From: Diogma glabrata
Taxonomy: Eukaryota; Arthropoda; Insecta; Diptera; Cylindrotomidae
Direction: 5' to 3'
NCBI GenBank assembly: GCA_963693315.1
Contig: OY856188.1
Span: 265,727,114-265,791,113 of the forward strand
DNA length: 64,000 bases
Shown here in pieces: positions 49,582 to 62,431 of the stretch (the first letter of the stretch is position 1; each line of letters opens with the position of its first letter). The notes beneath the pieces are model-generated. The model searched no databases. It was not told the origin of the DNA and saw nothing but the letters and a program-made list of their open reading frames with translations. A program made the position numbers and the translations under genes.

Positions 49582-49925
49582 GAATCATCCCGGGTAGGAC
49601 CTGCCAATATTAAACAGCGGACCAGTGTCGGGCCAGTATGGACGAGCCTTGGCTAGTTAGCTTTGGGCCAGTTGTTAATGCCTAGACTGAAGTAAGGTTC
49701 AGTTTACTATATTACGTATTAACCAGTCTAATGCATTGTAAACATGTGCAGGCCATATTATGCTTATCTTTATATATGTTGCTCATTCCACAACCTCCTT
49801 CCACACATTTAAAGAAGGTCTGGAAAAAAATTGGTTTGGTAGACTTGGTCCAAGTCTTATTTGCCAGACTTGGTCCAAGCCTGGTTTGCCGGACATGGCC
49901 ACAGGTAGGGCCGGATAAACCTTGA
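49582..49925. repeat. GC-richer repeat with TTGGTCCAA palindromes
   Basis: GACTTGGTCCAAG stands twice in tandem (about 49844 and 49868) within units ending TTTGCC, and similar CCAGT/GGCCAGT words recur from 49620. A related patch is at 58440-58600. Type unknown. Confidence 0.5.
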
Positions 49926-50614
49926 GTGTAAAGGAGCGACCGCACCAGGCGCCAAAACAAAAGGCGCCAAAATTGAGTTTTGTTTTAAATTTGATTGCTT
50001 TTTCGTTTTGGTTTTTAATAAATTTTGAGGCAAATCAAATTTAATTTTTGTATATAAAAAGCAAAAATTTATTTTTGTATCAAAATTTGTATATTTGTTT
50101 TAATTTTTGATCTACGGGCGTAACAGCCTCGCGTACTCATGTCGCTGCTATTGACATACGATTTAATATGAGATATTCCAACAGCCATAGCAGTGAGATA
50201 TTACCAGCCAGAGGTGATATCTTACGGGAGCTGGCGAATGAACTCTTTTCATATGCACTCTTTCATATGCAGTTTTCCTTTTTCTATTTAATTAACTATA
50301 TGTAAGCTTTAATTAAGGATTATACTTGAGCCGAGTACGGGAACCCAATTTACATTTTTTTTTCTGCAAACTATTTTTATAAAATTTGTGTTCTTCACCT
50401 CTTTTATAAATTTTATTTCCTAGATCTTATCATTAAATATTTATTTGTCTATGTTTATCTATTGGTTTCATTATATGAAAAGATTTATGGTTAAGTTATC
50501 CATATCTTAAAAAAATGTGATGAAAAGGAATTTGTAAACATTTCGTAAATTTTATTCCACGAATACATTATTAATTGAGCTTACTGAAATAAAGATCTTA
50601 TTGAATAACATATA

Positions 50615-50765
50615 AGAGCTCAAAGATTTAATAACGGATCCTGCATAAAGAGGAAAAATGCTGCAGCTCAAAATTGAATAAATCTGCTTAGAGCAACTTT
50701 TATACCATGTGCTGCTCATTCTTTAAATCTTGTTATAAATGGTGGGGCATCATGTTCTGGAAAAA
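50615..50765 (+). pseudogene. ZMYM1-like hAT transposase scrap
   Basis: Decayed frame RFNNGSCIKRKNAAAQN, a stop, then LLRATFIPCAAHSLNLVINGG. The PCxAHSLNLV motif is typical of ZMYM1/DUF4371-type hAT-derived proteins. Only this piece is visible. Confidence 0.6.
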
Positions 50766-50924
50766 CTCTTATTTTTCTCAGTTTTTTTTAATTATCCGCA
50801 TATTTATATACGGTTTGTCGGTTTGTCGCATATACGGTTCGTCGTTTTTGATCTTCTTCTTAAAACACAGAATAATTGAGATATCAAGCTGACATTTATT
50901 TCATATACAATACACATGTAACAT

Positions 50925-52151
50925 TTAAGAATGGAATTCGATCTCGGCCATATGACCACCGCGAGCACGTTTACAGTGATCAACGAAATCAACGAAAAAA
51001 TAGGGTCCAATCACACCGCCAGCATGAAATCCACACCACACGGTCACTTTTTGTAGATGAAGTGTAGTCTTTTGAAGCACATGTGGGTTTGTTGCTGACC
51101 AAAAACGCATATTTTGCTTGTTAACAAAGCCATTTAGCCAGAAATCAGCTTCATCGCTGAAGATGATTTTTTGATGAAATTCATTATTTTCTTCAAACTT
51201 TTGCTGAGCCCAATCGGAGAAGTTTCGGCGCTTCAAGTTATCAAGAGGCTTTAGTTCTTGAGTAAATTTGATCCTGTAAGGGTGTAGGCCAAGATATTTA
51301 CGTAAAATTCTCCACAATTCCTGTAGAAATCTGTGCTTTAATCATGAAATCACATCACACGCCAAACTGATTTTGTGTGATTATTTTGTAATTGATTAAA
51401 AGAATTTTTTAATTTTTTTTTATTTTTATCAGGATTGGAACCTGGTATATTATATTCAATAGATATGAATCGACTGACTGTTAAAATAATAAAAAAAAGT
51501 TTCTTAAGTCTAAAAATTTGAATATAACTAATACTATCTTAATTATTTTTTTTTTTATATTTTCTAAACTAATCTTAAAACTAATAAAATTTGGGGTACA
51601 AAGAGAAAACAAAATAAGCAAAAAATGGATTTACAACCTTAAACATAAAGAAAAGACAGTGCAGCTTATTCTAGGTTTTATAAATTGCTTAAAGGTTTTA
51701 TTGCTGCCAGATGTTAGGATAATTGGGAATTTACAAAAAAAAGGAAAATAAATTTTATTTGTTATATAAATATTGACGATAATACTAAATGCACATTTTT
51801 TCGAATAGAATAAAATATTAAGTTGTTGCCAGACTTATATTAGTTCAATTAGGAAGCAACAATTCCTGTGAACAGCGTGAAATCGACTGATTTGACTCAT
51901 TTTGAACTGAAGCTTACGACTGCAATATTTTTGGTACTCCGACTGGTGCGTTGTCTCACTGGCACAGGAACATTCAATAGTGAATATGTTGACTCGAATT
52001 TATCCACTATAGCACGCAGAGCCTGTGTGGTGGGACGATTATTACGACCGAAAATTAGAGTAAGCGCTCTTAAAGTTGCGACCACCGACTGAGAATTTTG
52101 GTAGTATTTTTTAATAATTTCCAAACGTTGCTCGTTAGTGAACTTCAACAT
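50925..52151 (-). pseudogene. mariner-like transposase, interrupted and internally deleted
   Basis: The N-terminal helix-turn-helix part (MLKFTNEQRLEIIKKYYQNS ... NNRPTTQALRAIVDKF) is at 52151-51897. About 520 bp of unrelated sequence follows. The frame resumes at LWRILRKYLGLHPYRIK (51325) with DWAQQKFEEN, IIFSDEADFWLNGFVN and VTVWCGFHAGGVIGPYFF, which includes the first catalytic Asp of the DDE/D domain. It then jumps to the normal C-terminus, RARGGHMAEIEFHS. The rest of the catalytic core is missing, so it cannot transpose on its own. Family resembles the insect Tc1/mariner group with long HTH leaders. Confidence 0.85.
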
Positions 52152-52329
52152 GATAAAAATGTAAACTTTGACTAATGTTTTGACATTGACAGATCATAAA
52201 AAAATTGAAGATTGCGTTCGTCTTAAAATACAAAACTGTTATGTCCCTATTAAAAAACCCTTTAAAAGAGTTTTCTGAAAATAAAGACATAAAAGTGAAC
52301 ATATGTGATTATTTATTTACTCTAACTTT

Positions 52330-52744
52330 ATTTGTAGCGAAATCCGAAATTCAACGTCCACGCCATGCAGCCTGGGTAATGCTGACAGAATTAAGTTGGT
52401 ATATTGGAGACAAGCAGAGTAAAAACTGCTTAGTCAATGACGCTACATCACGGCAAATTGGCGCCTTACAACCAATGCGACTCAAGCGTCTGTTCTCCAT
52501 GTTAGGGGCGGCTTGAAGCGGGCGTCTGTCTTGGATCAAGCGGCTCGCTATATAAACGTGTAAAAAGGTTGTTTCTGGTGACTTTAATATGCATAACGGA
52601 CCCATTCACGACAATTTGGGTTGGGCCTACCGCCTAAGGTTAACACCTTAACCCCGGAAAAAAACTCATATGTTAAATTTGGTTATCAGAAAGAGAATAA
52701 CAGACCCGGAAAAAAAACAGAATTTTACCTGGACGTGAAAAAGG
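52330..52744 (+). other. probable 5' region of LINE copy B
   Basis: GC-richer than its surroundings and directly before the endonuclease. It contains a 103-codon frame (52205-52516) without known domains. I take it as LINE 5' sequence, with low confidence. Confidence 0.4.
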
Positions 52745-55400
52745 ACCAGACTATCGAATCGGAACGTGGAACGTGCGCAGCCTGAGCGCTCCCGATGCTC
52801 TTATAAGTCTGGAAACAGACGCTGAGAGGTATAGGATGGATATTATTGCTCTACAAGAAATTAGACAGCCGATAATCGGAAAACAAGATTTGGATAGTCA
52901 CTCTCTATACTGTAGTGGTCATCCTTCTCGAAGAGAATTTGGTACTGGCTTTCTTGTTGTTGCACGCATACAAGAAGCCGTGATGAAATTCATACCGGTC
53001 AGTGAGAGGATCTGCTACCTACGTGTACGTGGTTCATATAACAATATTTCTCTTATTGCCGTGCATGCACCTACTGAAGCTAAGGCCGTCGACGAGAAGG
53101 ATAATTTCTACATAGCACTGGAAGAGGTTATGAAACAAACGCCCACACGCGACTTCATTATGGTTCTTGGTGACTTTAATGGACAAGTTGGAAGAGATAT
53201 CTGTTATGGAAATGTGGTGGATCCCAACAGCCTGCACGGGAATTCGAATGATAATGGTGAGAGAATGACTGAGTTTGCATTATCAAATAATTTGAGAATT
53301 GCCAGTACGTTCTTTCCGCATCGATCAATTCATAAACAGACTTTGGTCTCACCGAATGGAAACACTCGAAATCAAATTGATCACGTTCTAGTAACAGTAC
53401 GTTTCTTTTCGAGCGTTCGGGATGTGCGATCCTTTAGAGGTGCATACATTGGAAGTGATCACTTCCTTGTGTGTGCAACGATAAGGTTCCACTTCCCAAA
53501 TCCAGGCATTCCAAAATTCAATCAACGGAAACGTTTTAACATCTCATCATTAAAGAATGCTGAAACAGAAGAGAGATATTTAAATCCATATTGCCGAAAC
53601 ATTGGATAAATCAGGAACCATTAATGGAGACATCGATAAGTCATGGTATTCGCTCAAAGATGCTGTTTTAAGCGCTGCTGAGGGAATACTTGGACGGCCA
53701 CAGAACCACTCCCAGAAGCCATGAATGGATCAAGCATGCCTTGACGCTATTCAATACAAAAGAGATTGGTATCTGAATTGTTTACAAGGACGCAACACTA
53801 GGTCCACGAAGGAGAATTATAAACTGGCAAGACAAGCCGTTACAAAGTTATGTAGACGAACGAAGAGAGAATGGTGGAAGAGACAGTGTGAGGAGATTGA
53901 AAGCTTCAATAAGGAACATCAATCGCGTAACTTCTTTCAACAGGTTAAAACCTTAAAGAAGGGCCCTCAAACTAGATCGACTGCTATTCAAAACGAAGAT
54001 GGGGAGCTACAAGTAGACCTTAAAAATATTTTAGATACTTGGGCCGCTTATTTTGAGAACCTACTCAACTTAAGTGACCAGCAACAAGTCGGGCGACGAG
54101 CAAAGCTTATTCGTGCGTCAAAGGTACATGTAGAAGAACCCACCAGAGAGGAATTCGATGCGGCGCTGTCAAAATTAAAATGCAATAAAGCCCCTGGTAT
54201 CGACGATATAACATCCGAAATGATTGTACATTGTGGCAAAACTCTATCCTTAAGATTGTTTGAACTTGTTCAAATGATCTGGAGGACTGAAGCCATGCCA
54301 CAGGACTGGAACACAGCTATGCTGATACCAATCCATAAAAAAGGTAATCGCCTACAATGTGCGAACTACAGAGGAATCGCTCTCCTCTGCACATCATATA
54401 AGATCTTTTCCTACATTTTGCTATCCAAAATCAATCCTTTTGCTGGTATCACTATGCAAAATGACAGTACAGAACTCTCAATGCTGTGTACGAGTAGAGA
54501 ACGAAATATCAAAGTTTTTTAAAGTCGACTCCGGGTTAAGACAAGGTGATGCTATCTCTCCTATACTTTTTAATCTAGCCTTGGAATATGTGTGCCGTCA
54601 AAAGAAACTACCGACTAACAACAATATCTTGTCAATAAACTCAGTACAGATGATTGCTTACGCTGATGATGTTGTCATCCTCGGCCGAAGTGAAGCTGTT
54701 ATGAGTAAGACTTTCAAGTCGCTTGAGAGTGGTGCTAGAAAAATTGGTCTGCAAATTAACTACAATAAAATCAAACATATGAATGTTTCAAGAGAGGCTG
54801 AGAAGAAAGATTTGATGTGCGGCGATGAACGAATTGAGGGAGTTGAATCTTTTAAATATTTGGGATCAATGCTTGACTCAAACAACAGCATACTTACAGA
54901 TATTAAAGCTTGAATCACTGCAGGTAATCGAACTGTCTACTCAATTAAACCTCTCCTTGGATCACCGTATGTATCAACTAACACCAAGCTCAAGTTATAC
55001 AAGACATTGATTAGACCGGTTGTGATGTATGGGTCACAAACGTGGACCCATACACAAAATGACGAATCGCATTTATCTGTATTTGAGCGTAAGATCCTAC
55101 GCTACATTTTTGGTCCACTTAAGACAGACGATGGAGAGTATAGAAGCCGGTATAACTTTGAGATCAGAGACCTTCTTGAGGGTCCTGATGTAATAGGTTG
55201 TATCCGTTCTAATAGGATTGCTTGGTATGGGCATGTTCTACGAAGCGATTCACAGTCTGGAAGGATTAGAAAAATGTACGTTAGTACCCCAGGGAGTGGT
55301 AGACCGCGAGGAAGACCATGACTACAATGGGAGACTGACGTAATAAACGACCTTAAAAAAATCGGCTGCCATGGTATTATGTCGCTGTTGCGAATGACTG
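52745..55400 (+). pseudogene. RTE-like LINE, copy B (endonuclease and reverse transcriptase)
   Basis: The APE-type endonuclease opens IGTWNVRSLSAPDAL (52760) and shows IIALQEIRQP, VLGDFNGQVGRD and NQIDHVLV ... GSDHFLV (to 53465). After frameshifts near 53590-53710 comes the linker, then RT: KLKCNKAPGIDDITSEM, WNTAMLIPIHKKGN and, after a 209-bp deletion at 54446, SGLRQGDAISPILFNLAL and MIAYADDVVIL (YADD box, 54650). The C-terminal region YGSQTWTHTQNDE ... IAWYGHVLRSDS fits RTE/CFDP2-type LINEs. It ends in poly-A at 55429. Dead because of the frameshifts and deletion. Confidence 0.9.
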
Positions 55401-55440
55401 TGGTGAATATTCAAAGCTGAATAGCCTGGCAAAAAAAAAA

Positions 55441-56414
55441 AAAGCTTAATTTGTATATTTTTATTTGTATATTTGATATATTTATTTTTGACCTCTAGAT
55501 TTAGTAAACTGTAACAATGGATTTTCTATACGTTGTAAATATTATTCGTCCATTTATTATTCGTTCGTTATAAATATTATTATTCCTCTTTCTTAATCGT
55601 TTTTATTTTCATAATTGTTTTATGAAGTATGAAGTATAAGTATACCGTATCACTGTTATATTATTAATAACTTCTGTTATCGTTAATTTTCAACTAACTG
55701 TATCGTTTATTTAGAACTAATCTATCACCAACACAACCCTTTTTATATTAGTGAAAACAATAGCAATTACACTAGCTACAATATTTTAGAATATAATTTT
55801 AAATTAAATCGCAAAAAACATAATAACGCAATCTTCAAAACTTCGCAATTATCAAAATCTATTCTACAAACAAAAAATCTAGTCTACAAACCAAAAGGTT
55901 GTTTGTAGGTAGGTTAATGATGTAGAGTAGGTAAATCTCTGCCATAGTGTGCGTAGTTTTTATTTTATTTTCTTATTAGATAAAATTATTTAATTTCTTG
56001 TCGCATGTTATTCTGTTTTGTTTTCTTCAGAAATTTATTTAGGTGTTAATCCGTTATATTGCTTTGTGGAACCACTTTCAAGAAAGAAAATAACCAACGA
56101 ATTTTTTACATCGTACTTCACAATCGTTACAATATATTTAGAAAAGATGAAATATTTGTTATAGTAAATTTTTATTTACTTGGTGATGCTGTGCTATTGC
56201 TTGCTGGAGGAAATGAGCCTCTATATACCTATCTCTATTTGTGAACTTTAATCATTGACGACGGAGGTACGTCCCATGAATGAGGAGTATTTCATCACCT
56301 GGATTATTATGCAATCCAGTTTTAGTTATGTTTTTGCTAATTTAAAAAAACGTTTAGCTTTCTATTTTGTTTTTACATATTCTTATGAAATATTGGAGTA
56401 TGTTGTATATCATA
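55441..56414. other. AT-rich intergenic, nothing recognised
   Basis: No gene or clear repeat. The words AAAAAATCTAGTCTACAAAC are nearly duplicated around 55865-55890. Confidence 0.45.
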
Positions 56415-58170
56415 TTATTTCGGTCTGAAAGACCTAAGTATTACATTCATGAGCTCAAAAAGTGCAATTCTTTCCCCCTTTTTTTGGCATTTCTCGACGT
56501 TGTAAAACCTACTGATTCTAAAAAAAATGTATGTCTGTCTGTCGGCCGGCCGGCCGTCCGTCCGGCCGTCATTACCTACGCTGCAGGGAAAACCGCTGGA
56601 GGGATTTCAAAAAATTTTTTTCTAAAAATAGCTATACTTAAGGGACAGATTCGAAAGAACGCTGTGTTCGATAACTGTACCGGAAGTGTGTCAAAAAAAT
56701 CATTATGTGTATCAAAAATAGCAAATTTTCATATTTTTGGCTTAAAAAACGTTCATTTTAAGTGATTACGAGTAGGAACAATAAATTTGGAGAAATCTTG
56801 ATGGTAGGGATTGGTATGTGACATCAAAAACTGGATTATTGCATTATAAGTTTGTCAGAAAAATGTTGTCAAGTGTGTCAAAAGAAAGATTTTTATTTAT
56901 TTTTTTACCCAATTTTTTGGAAAAAAATAAAATTGTTTGTTTGAAATGAAATTTTATTATTATTATTGAGAATTATAGCATTATAAGTTTGTCAAAAAAA
57001 TGTTCTCAAGTTTGTCAAAAGAAAGGTTTTTATATATTTTTTACCCAATTTTTTTAGAAAAAAATAAAATTAATAGCTTGTATGACATGGAAATTATATT
57101 ATTATATTATTGAGAATTATGGCATTATAAGTTTGTCAAAAAAATAATGTCAAGTGTGTCAAAGGATGATTTCATTTATTTTTTAGCCAATTTTTTGGAA
57201 AAAAAATGTAGCTGTTTTTATGACGTAAATGTAATTGAAAATGAAATTGGACATGGAAATTTTTGAATTTGTTATAGTTTTTGCAATATTTTTGGAATTT
57301 TGAAAAAGTTGGTATTTTTGATTTTGTAATAATTTTTGCAATATTTTTAGAATTTCGGAAAAAGTTTTAATTTTTGATTTTGTAAGAATTTTTGGAATAT
57401 TTTTAGAATTTTGAAAAATTTAAAATTTTTGATTTTATTATAATTTTTGGAATTTTGACTAAAGTTTCAATTTTTGATATTGTAATAATTTTTGCAATAT
57501 TTTTAAATTTTGGAAAAAGTTTGAATTTTTGGATTATTATTAGAATTTAGAAAAAGTTTAAATAGATGATTTTATTCTAATTTTTGGAATATTTTTGGAA
57601 TTTTGAAAAAAGTTTCAATTTTCGATTTTGTTATAATTTTTGCAATATTTTTAGAATTTTGAAAAATTTAAATTTTTGTTTTTATTATAGTTTTTGGAAT
57701 TTTAAAAAAAGTTTCAATTTTTGATTTTGTAATAATTTTTGCAATGTTTTTAGAATTTTGGAAAAGCTTAAATTTTTAAGAATTTTTGGAATATTATCGG
57801 AATTCAGAATAAGTTTAAATATTATCGGAATTCAGAATAAGTTTAAATATTTGATTTTATTCTAATTTTTGAAATATTTTTGGCATTTTGAAAAAGTTTG
57901 ATTTTATTTAATTTAACAATATTTTTGGAATGTTGATTATAATTTTCCGGCAACGTATTGATGTTTCGTGTTAGTTTTGTAATTAATTTCTAAACAGAGA
58001 TAAAAAATACATGTACTTTAACAAAGAGTTATGTTTGATATACATCACTGCCCAAAACTAAAAACCATGTCGACATAAAAGTTTTTTGCCGAAAACTATA
58101 TCAAAATCCTTAACCCAGACCGAAGTCTTGATATCTCAGAGCTGTTAGATTTCAGCCCCTCCATACTTTT
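56415..58170 (+). repeat. repeat E copy 2
   Basis: Same start (TTATTTCGGTCTGAAAGACC), same CTGTCTGTCGGCCGGCC stretch, same AAGTTTGTCAAAAAAATG blocks and the same end (TTTCAGCCCCTCCATA) as copy 1. The TTTTTGGAATTTTG minisatellite is longer here (about 57260-57900). Confidence 0.85.
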
Positions 58171-58439
58171 ATTATATACATAATAAGATTTATCGTCTAA
58201 ATATCCAACAATTGAAAAACCATAAAAGAAAATGCCGATCCAATTATAACAAGCGTTCAACACTTGAGAATATTTGGGACCTAGATCTAAAAGCTGTCTA
58301 TGTTTTGCTGTGACAGTGACACATATTCTAATTGCTATAACAAAACACTTCGTATTAAAACAAGTACAGCATTTTTTTGGAATATATTATCTTAAAATAT
58401 AATTAAATTTAAGGCGTAATTTACCTAGTCTACACCCGT

Positions 58440-58600
58440 CGCTGAAAAACCTTGATCCGGCACTGGCCGCAGGACATCAGTCCAAGCTTGGCCCAAGCTT
58501 AGGCCGTTTGAAAATGTCAACCATGGTCCAAACCCCAAAAGCTATGGCGCGGGGTTGGCCCAGGTTTGGGCCTTTAGCTTTTTCTTACCCGGTATATAGA
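58440..58600. repeat. GC-richer palindromic patch related to 49582-49925
   Basis: Contains CCAAGCTTGGCCCAAGCTT, CCATGGTCCAAACC and GGTTGGCCCAGGTTTGG, arrays of short palindromes around TTGGNCCAA, and ends near ACCCGGTAT. Confidence 0.45.
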
Positions 58601-58977
58601 TAAAACCTTATCCGGTATAAAAATAAAACAAAATTCGTTGAATGTTGAATATGATTTGATTTGATTCGAGTACGAAAAACGTAATTCTAGTATGGGCGAT
58701 TTTTCTAACCGTGAAACGGAACAGTGAAACAACTGTGGAGCATTTAACAATAAAAATATTCCGTACCACAAACCATATCCACAAAATAATAGTTGAATGT
58801 AAAACAAAAAGCAAAATAATTTAGGTGCATCCAGAATTGTCCAAGCATTTGCAAAATTGAACAATTTCCATTAGAAGTGAAACATACTTCGCCTCAATCG
58901 GTGTTATGTAAAGTTATAAAACGAAACCCAAACCACACAAAGAGCCATTTTGAACAAATCCGAAAGCCGTCCGACCT

Positions 58978-59307
58978 TTGATAAATTTTGCACAATATTG
59001 TGATAACGCAACACGAGCGGGACGAAGTAAACAAAAATCATACTCAAACATAATCACACTCAAAACTAAAATTTTTGAACATTTTCTTTCAAAAATCAAT
59101 TCACTAAGTTCTAAATATAGGTCTAAATCAGTTTTTACACTCCATGAATATGCATTCATGCAGAAAAATGTAGCATGCACGCGCCATCCAAATTTTGAGC
59201 TTGATAGTGATGACTACAACAAAATGGAATTGATTGCAACCTTAAAAAAAGATTTGTTTTCTTCCACTTCTTATTTTTTTGGAAATAATATAATAATAAT
59301 TCCAACA
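58978..59307 (+). other. possible coding exon, unidentified
   Basis: A 110-codon open frame ends at a good splice-donor sequence (AACAC|GTAAGTAAC). The last part, HPNFELDSDDYNKMELIATL, looks more protein-like than chance ORFs nearby. I recognise no domain and see no partner exon, so this may be chance or a transposon piece. Confidence 0.25.
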
Positions 59308-59810
59308 CGTAAGTAACATATTATTGATAAAAGTAAAAAAAAAATATTTACCATAGCAGTCAGTGTTATTCATACAAAACAAACAAAATAAAAATTGACT
59401 CTACTGTGTCCAATGTACACTTCTGACAACGTCTTTTTGTCAAATTGTTTGTTCATAAAGCATAATTTTTTAGTAGTTAAACAGGGTGATCAAGACTCGG
59501 ATGTTCCGGGCTCAAATACTGTCAGAACAAAACGTGTTTATCAAACTTTTTTTGAAAATCTTCAATAACTCACCACACCACGAACCGCAAATAAACCTCA
59601 ACCAATAAAACTGAATAAATTCATCAAATTAAAATGTTGAGGAATTTTGTGGACGTCGCCAAAGAAGCTTGGAATAATGAACTTAACAGTCTACCAAATT
59701 CGAAAAGTTCGTTTCTGCAGAGCTTTCAGATGCGCATCTAAATATCAAAATTTTACTAAATATTTTTAATGTCTATAGCTTTTCATTGACGCTATATACT
59801 ATCTGGTATC

Positions 59811-59960
59811 CATAATTCAACTAAATGTTGCATTGTCTGGCATTTTTCACTATTATCTTCAACCGTTTTCGAATCACTTAATTCAATATCTTTTTCTAAA
59901 GTATTCATCTTAAATAATGGCAGAAATGAATCTGCTGCAATGGTTTACGTTAAATATATT
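59811..59960 (-). other. possible C-terminal coding fragment, unidentified
   Basis: Minus strand frame TIAADSFLPLFKMNTLEKDI continues to QTMQHLVELWIPDSI and a stop. Composition is protein-like but unrecognised. Confidence 0.2.
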
Positions 59961-60370
59961 GAAGAACTTGAATATTTGACATCATCAATGGTTCTGTTTT
60001 CTCATTATAATTAAATAATGACGGGTCTGGATTTGATTTCCATAAATTTATTTTATTAGATTTCGACTTTAATAATAACATGTTAGTACAACATTTATTA
60101 TACTATTTAAAATTTAGAATAGTGAAAAATAAAATTTAAAACAAATTTATTATACACAAACATTTTTTTACATCACGAAAATCGAGAACTTTATAAAAAC
60201 TAATTTGTTTTTCCGAAATTTTAACGATAAAAACATTGCCTACTAAATATTGAAAATTGTCAATTTTAATGTTCGCCACATGTCTATAATAAATGTTTGA
60301 ACTAACCTTGAAATTATGGTAAGTACGTTTGTCAATTGTTATTGTGTTTGTGCAAACATTCTAAATCAAT

Positions 60371-60407
60371 TATATACGCTCTTTCATCCCTGATTAATTT
60401 TAGTGTA
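60371..60407 (+). promoter_or_regulatory. UGT-4 core promoter (TATA and initiator)
   Basis: TATATA at 60371 and TTAGTGT at 60400-60406, with +1 A at 60402, 31 bp apart. The leader to ATG 60423 is 21 nt, as in the other three copies. Confidence 0.55.
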
Positions 60408-60422
60408 TATTTTCAACTCAAC

Positions 60423-62097
60423 ATGTACTCATCAACATTGGTAACTATTTTAGTAGTTTTTGGAATATTAAATAAAAATGTCAGTTGTTATAACATATTA
60501 TGTGCTTACCCAACAATCTGTCCCTCACACTTGTTAGTTGTCGAGGTATTAACAAAAGGATTAGCAGAAAAAGGACATAATGTAACTGTGGTCACCTCAT
60601 TTCCATCCGAAACTACTTTGAAAAACTATCGACAGATATATATTCATCACCCGGATTACAACAAAATAATACAATGTAACTAACTGTACAATTATTACAA
60701 TAATTCAAATAAACTTAATTATTTAACAGTTTTACTTACATATTACACGAAAAATACGGGCAGTTTATTAAATGCGTATCTGAGCCTACCAATTATAATG
60801 GACATAACGGCAAATTTTCACAAAAATTTATTAAACGAACCAAACGTCCAGAAAATAATGCGTGATGAACACTTCGATTTGGTGATAGTAGAAAATTTCT
60901 TTGGAAATGCATTACTTGGATTAGGTGCTCATTTTAAATGTCCAACGGCTACATTTATATCATTTGCTCCTTTTCTTACAATGTACAAAGAAACTGGAAA
61001 CCCTTTGTCTCTATCGTATAATTCTCATCCGTTTCTTAATTTTCAACATCCTCTTTCGTTTAGAAATAAAGTTCTTGGAGTGCTTCTTTATGCTGTTGAT
61101 ATATTTTACTTAAAAAGGATTACGGATGCAAAACATAGAATCGGATACAAGTAAGTATATCAAACTTAAAGTTATTGACATTCGTTAATTTTATAATATT
61201 TACAGAAATTTTTTTCCATCACCTAAATATCCAACATATGACGAAATGTTAAAAAATGTTTCAATAAACTTTGTTCCTACACATTTTAGTGAAGGAAGTG
61301 TTCGACCATTGGTTCCGTCAATAATAGAAATTGGGGGAATTCATATAAACAATAAAACTAATCCGCTACCTGATGAACTTCAACAATGGATGGACGATTC
61401 AGTAAATGGTGTTATATTATTTAGTCTCGGTTCGAACATGAAAAGTGCATTATTACCAGAAAAACTAGTTGTGGATCTCCTTAATGCTTTTAGAGTACTA
61501 AAACAGAATATTTTATGGAAATTCGAGAACGATACGCTACCTGATCTTCCCAAGAATGTTCGAATACAACACTGGATACCTCAAAACGATTTACTACAAC
61601 ATAGAAACACAAAACTGTTTATTACTCATGCTGGCTTAGGGAGTGTAACAGAAGCAAAATTTCATGGTGTACCATTAATCTTATCACCATTATTTGCGGA
61701 TCAAATGGCAAATGCACAAGCAGTAGTAAATCGAGGATGGGGCATTCAAATTCCGTTTGTCGAAATGAGTGGAAAAAGGTTAACAGAATGCATTAATACA
61801 ATTTTATCAAATCCTAAATACGCAAACCAAGCTAAATATGAGTCAACGTTATACCGCGATCGGTTGAATACACCACTGGAAATTGGAATATACTGGGTGG
61901 AATATGTAATTCGTCATCACGGGGCGAAACATTTAAAAAGTAACGCAGTGGATTTGAACTTTTTTCAATTGTATTCATTGGATGTAATCGGATTTTTAAT
62001 AATAGTGACGTTGACTATAGTTTTAGTTTTTGGCAAATTGTTAAGTGTGAGTTTCAGTAGGCTTAAGAAAAATTTGAATAAAAAGAAAATTGAGTGA
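60423..62097 (+). CDS. UDP-glycosyltransferase UGT-4 (three exons)
   Basis: Exons 60423-60675, 60730-61150 and 61206-62097 (253, 421 and 892 bp), introns 54 and 55 bp, phases 1 and 2; product 521 aa. Signal peptide MYSSTLVTILVVFGILN, CPSH with probable catalytic His36, FDLVIVENFFGNALL, and the signature LFITHAGLGSV ... LFADQMANAQ (His366, Asp390-Gln391, with HAG instead of HGG). A membrane segment near residues 486-505 and a Lys-rich tail follow. It lies on the opposite strand from the other three and is clearly more diverged from them. The ATG at 60423, not the upstream one at 60336, starts the signal peptide and follows the conserved leader. Confidence 0.95.
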
Positions 62098-62431
62098 TAA
62101 AACAAGTTAATTATGACAATTTACTATAATGTTATTTATTATAAATATTGAAGTTAAGACTTGTTACAGTCGCATGGAGTAATCAGCTTTTGTTGATTTG
62201 TTCATTGTTTTTTAATTTTTGACATATGTTATTAACCCTCTTATTATGAGGTAACGTGAGAATATGCCACTAGCTGGATTATTAGCAACACCATTTTAGT
62301 TTGGTTCCTGCATTGCAAATATTTAAAACAAATTTGCTTTTTGTCTCTTATTTAATTTTTATTTTCTCTATTCTACCATGAAATATTGGCCTATGCCTGT
62401 GGCGATAACTTCCCGTAATACTAACATAGTT
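62098..62431. other. UGT-4 downstream, no gene seen
   Basis: AT-rich; nothing recognised before repeat E copy 3. Confidence 0.5.
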
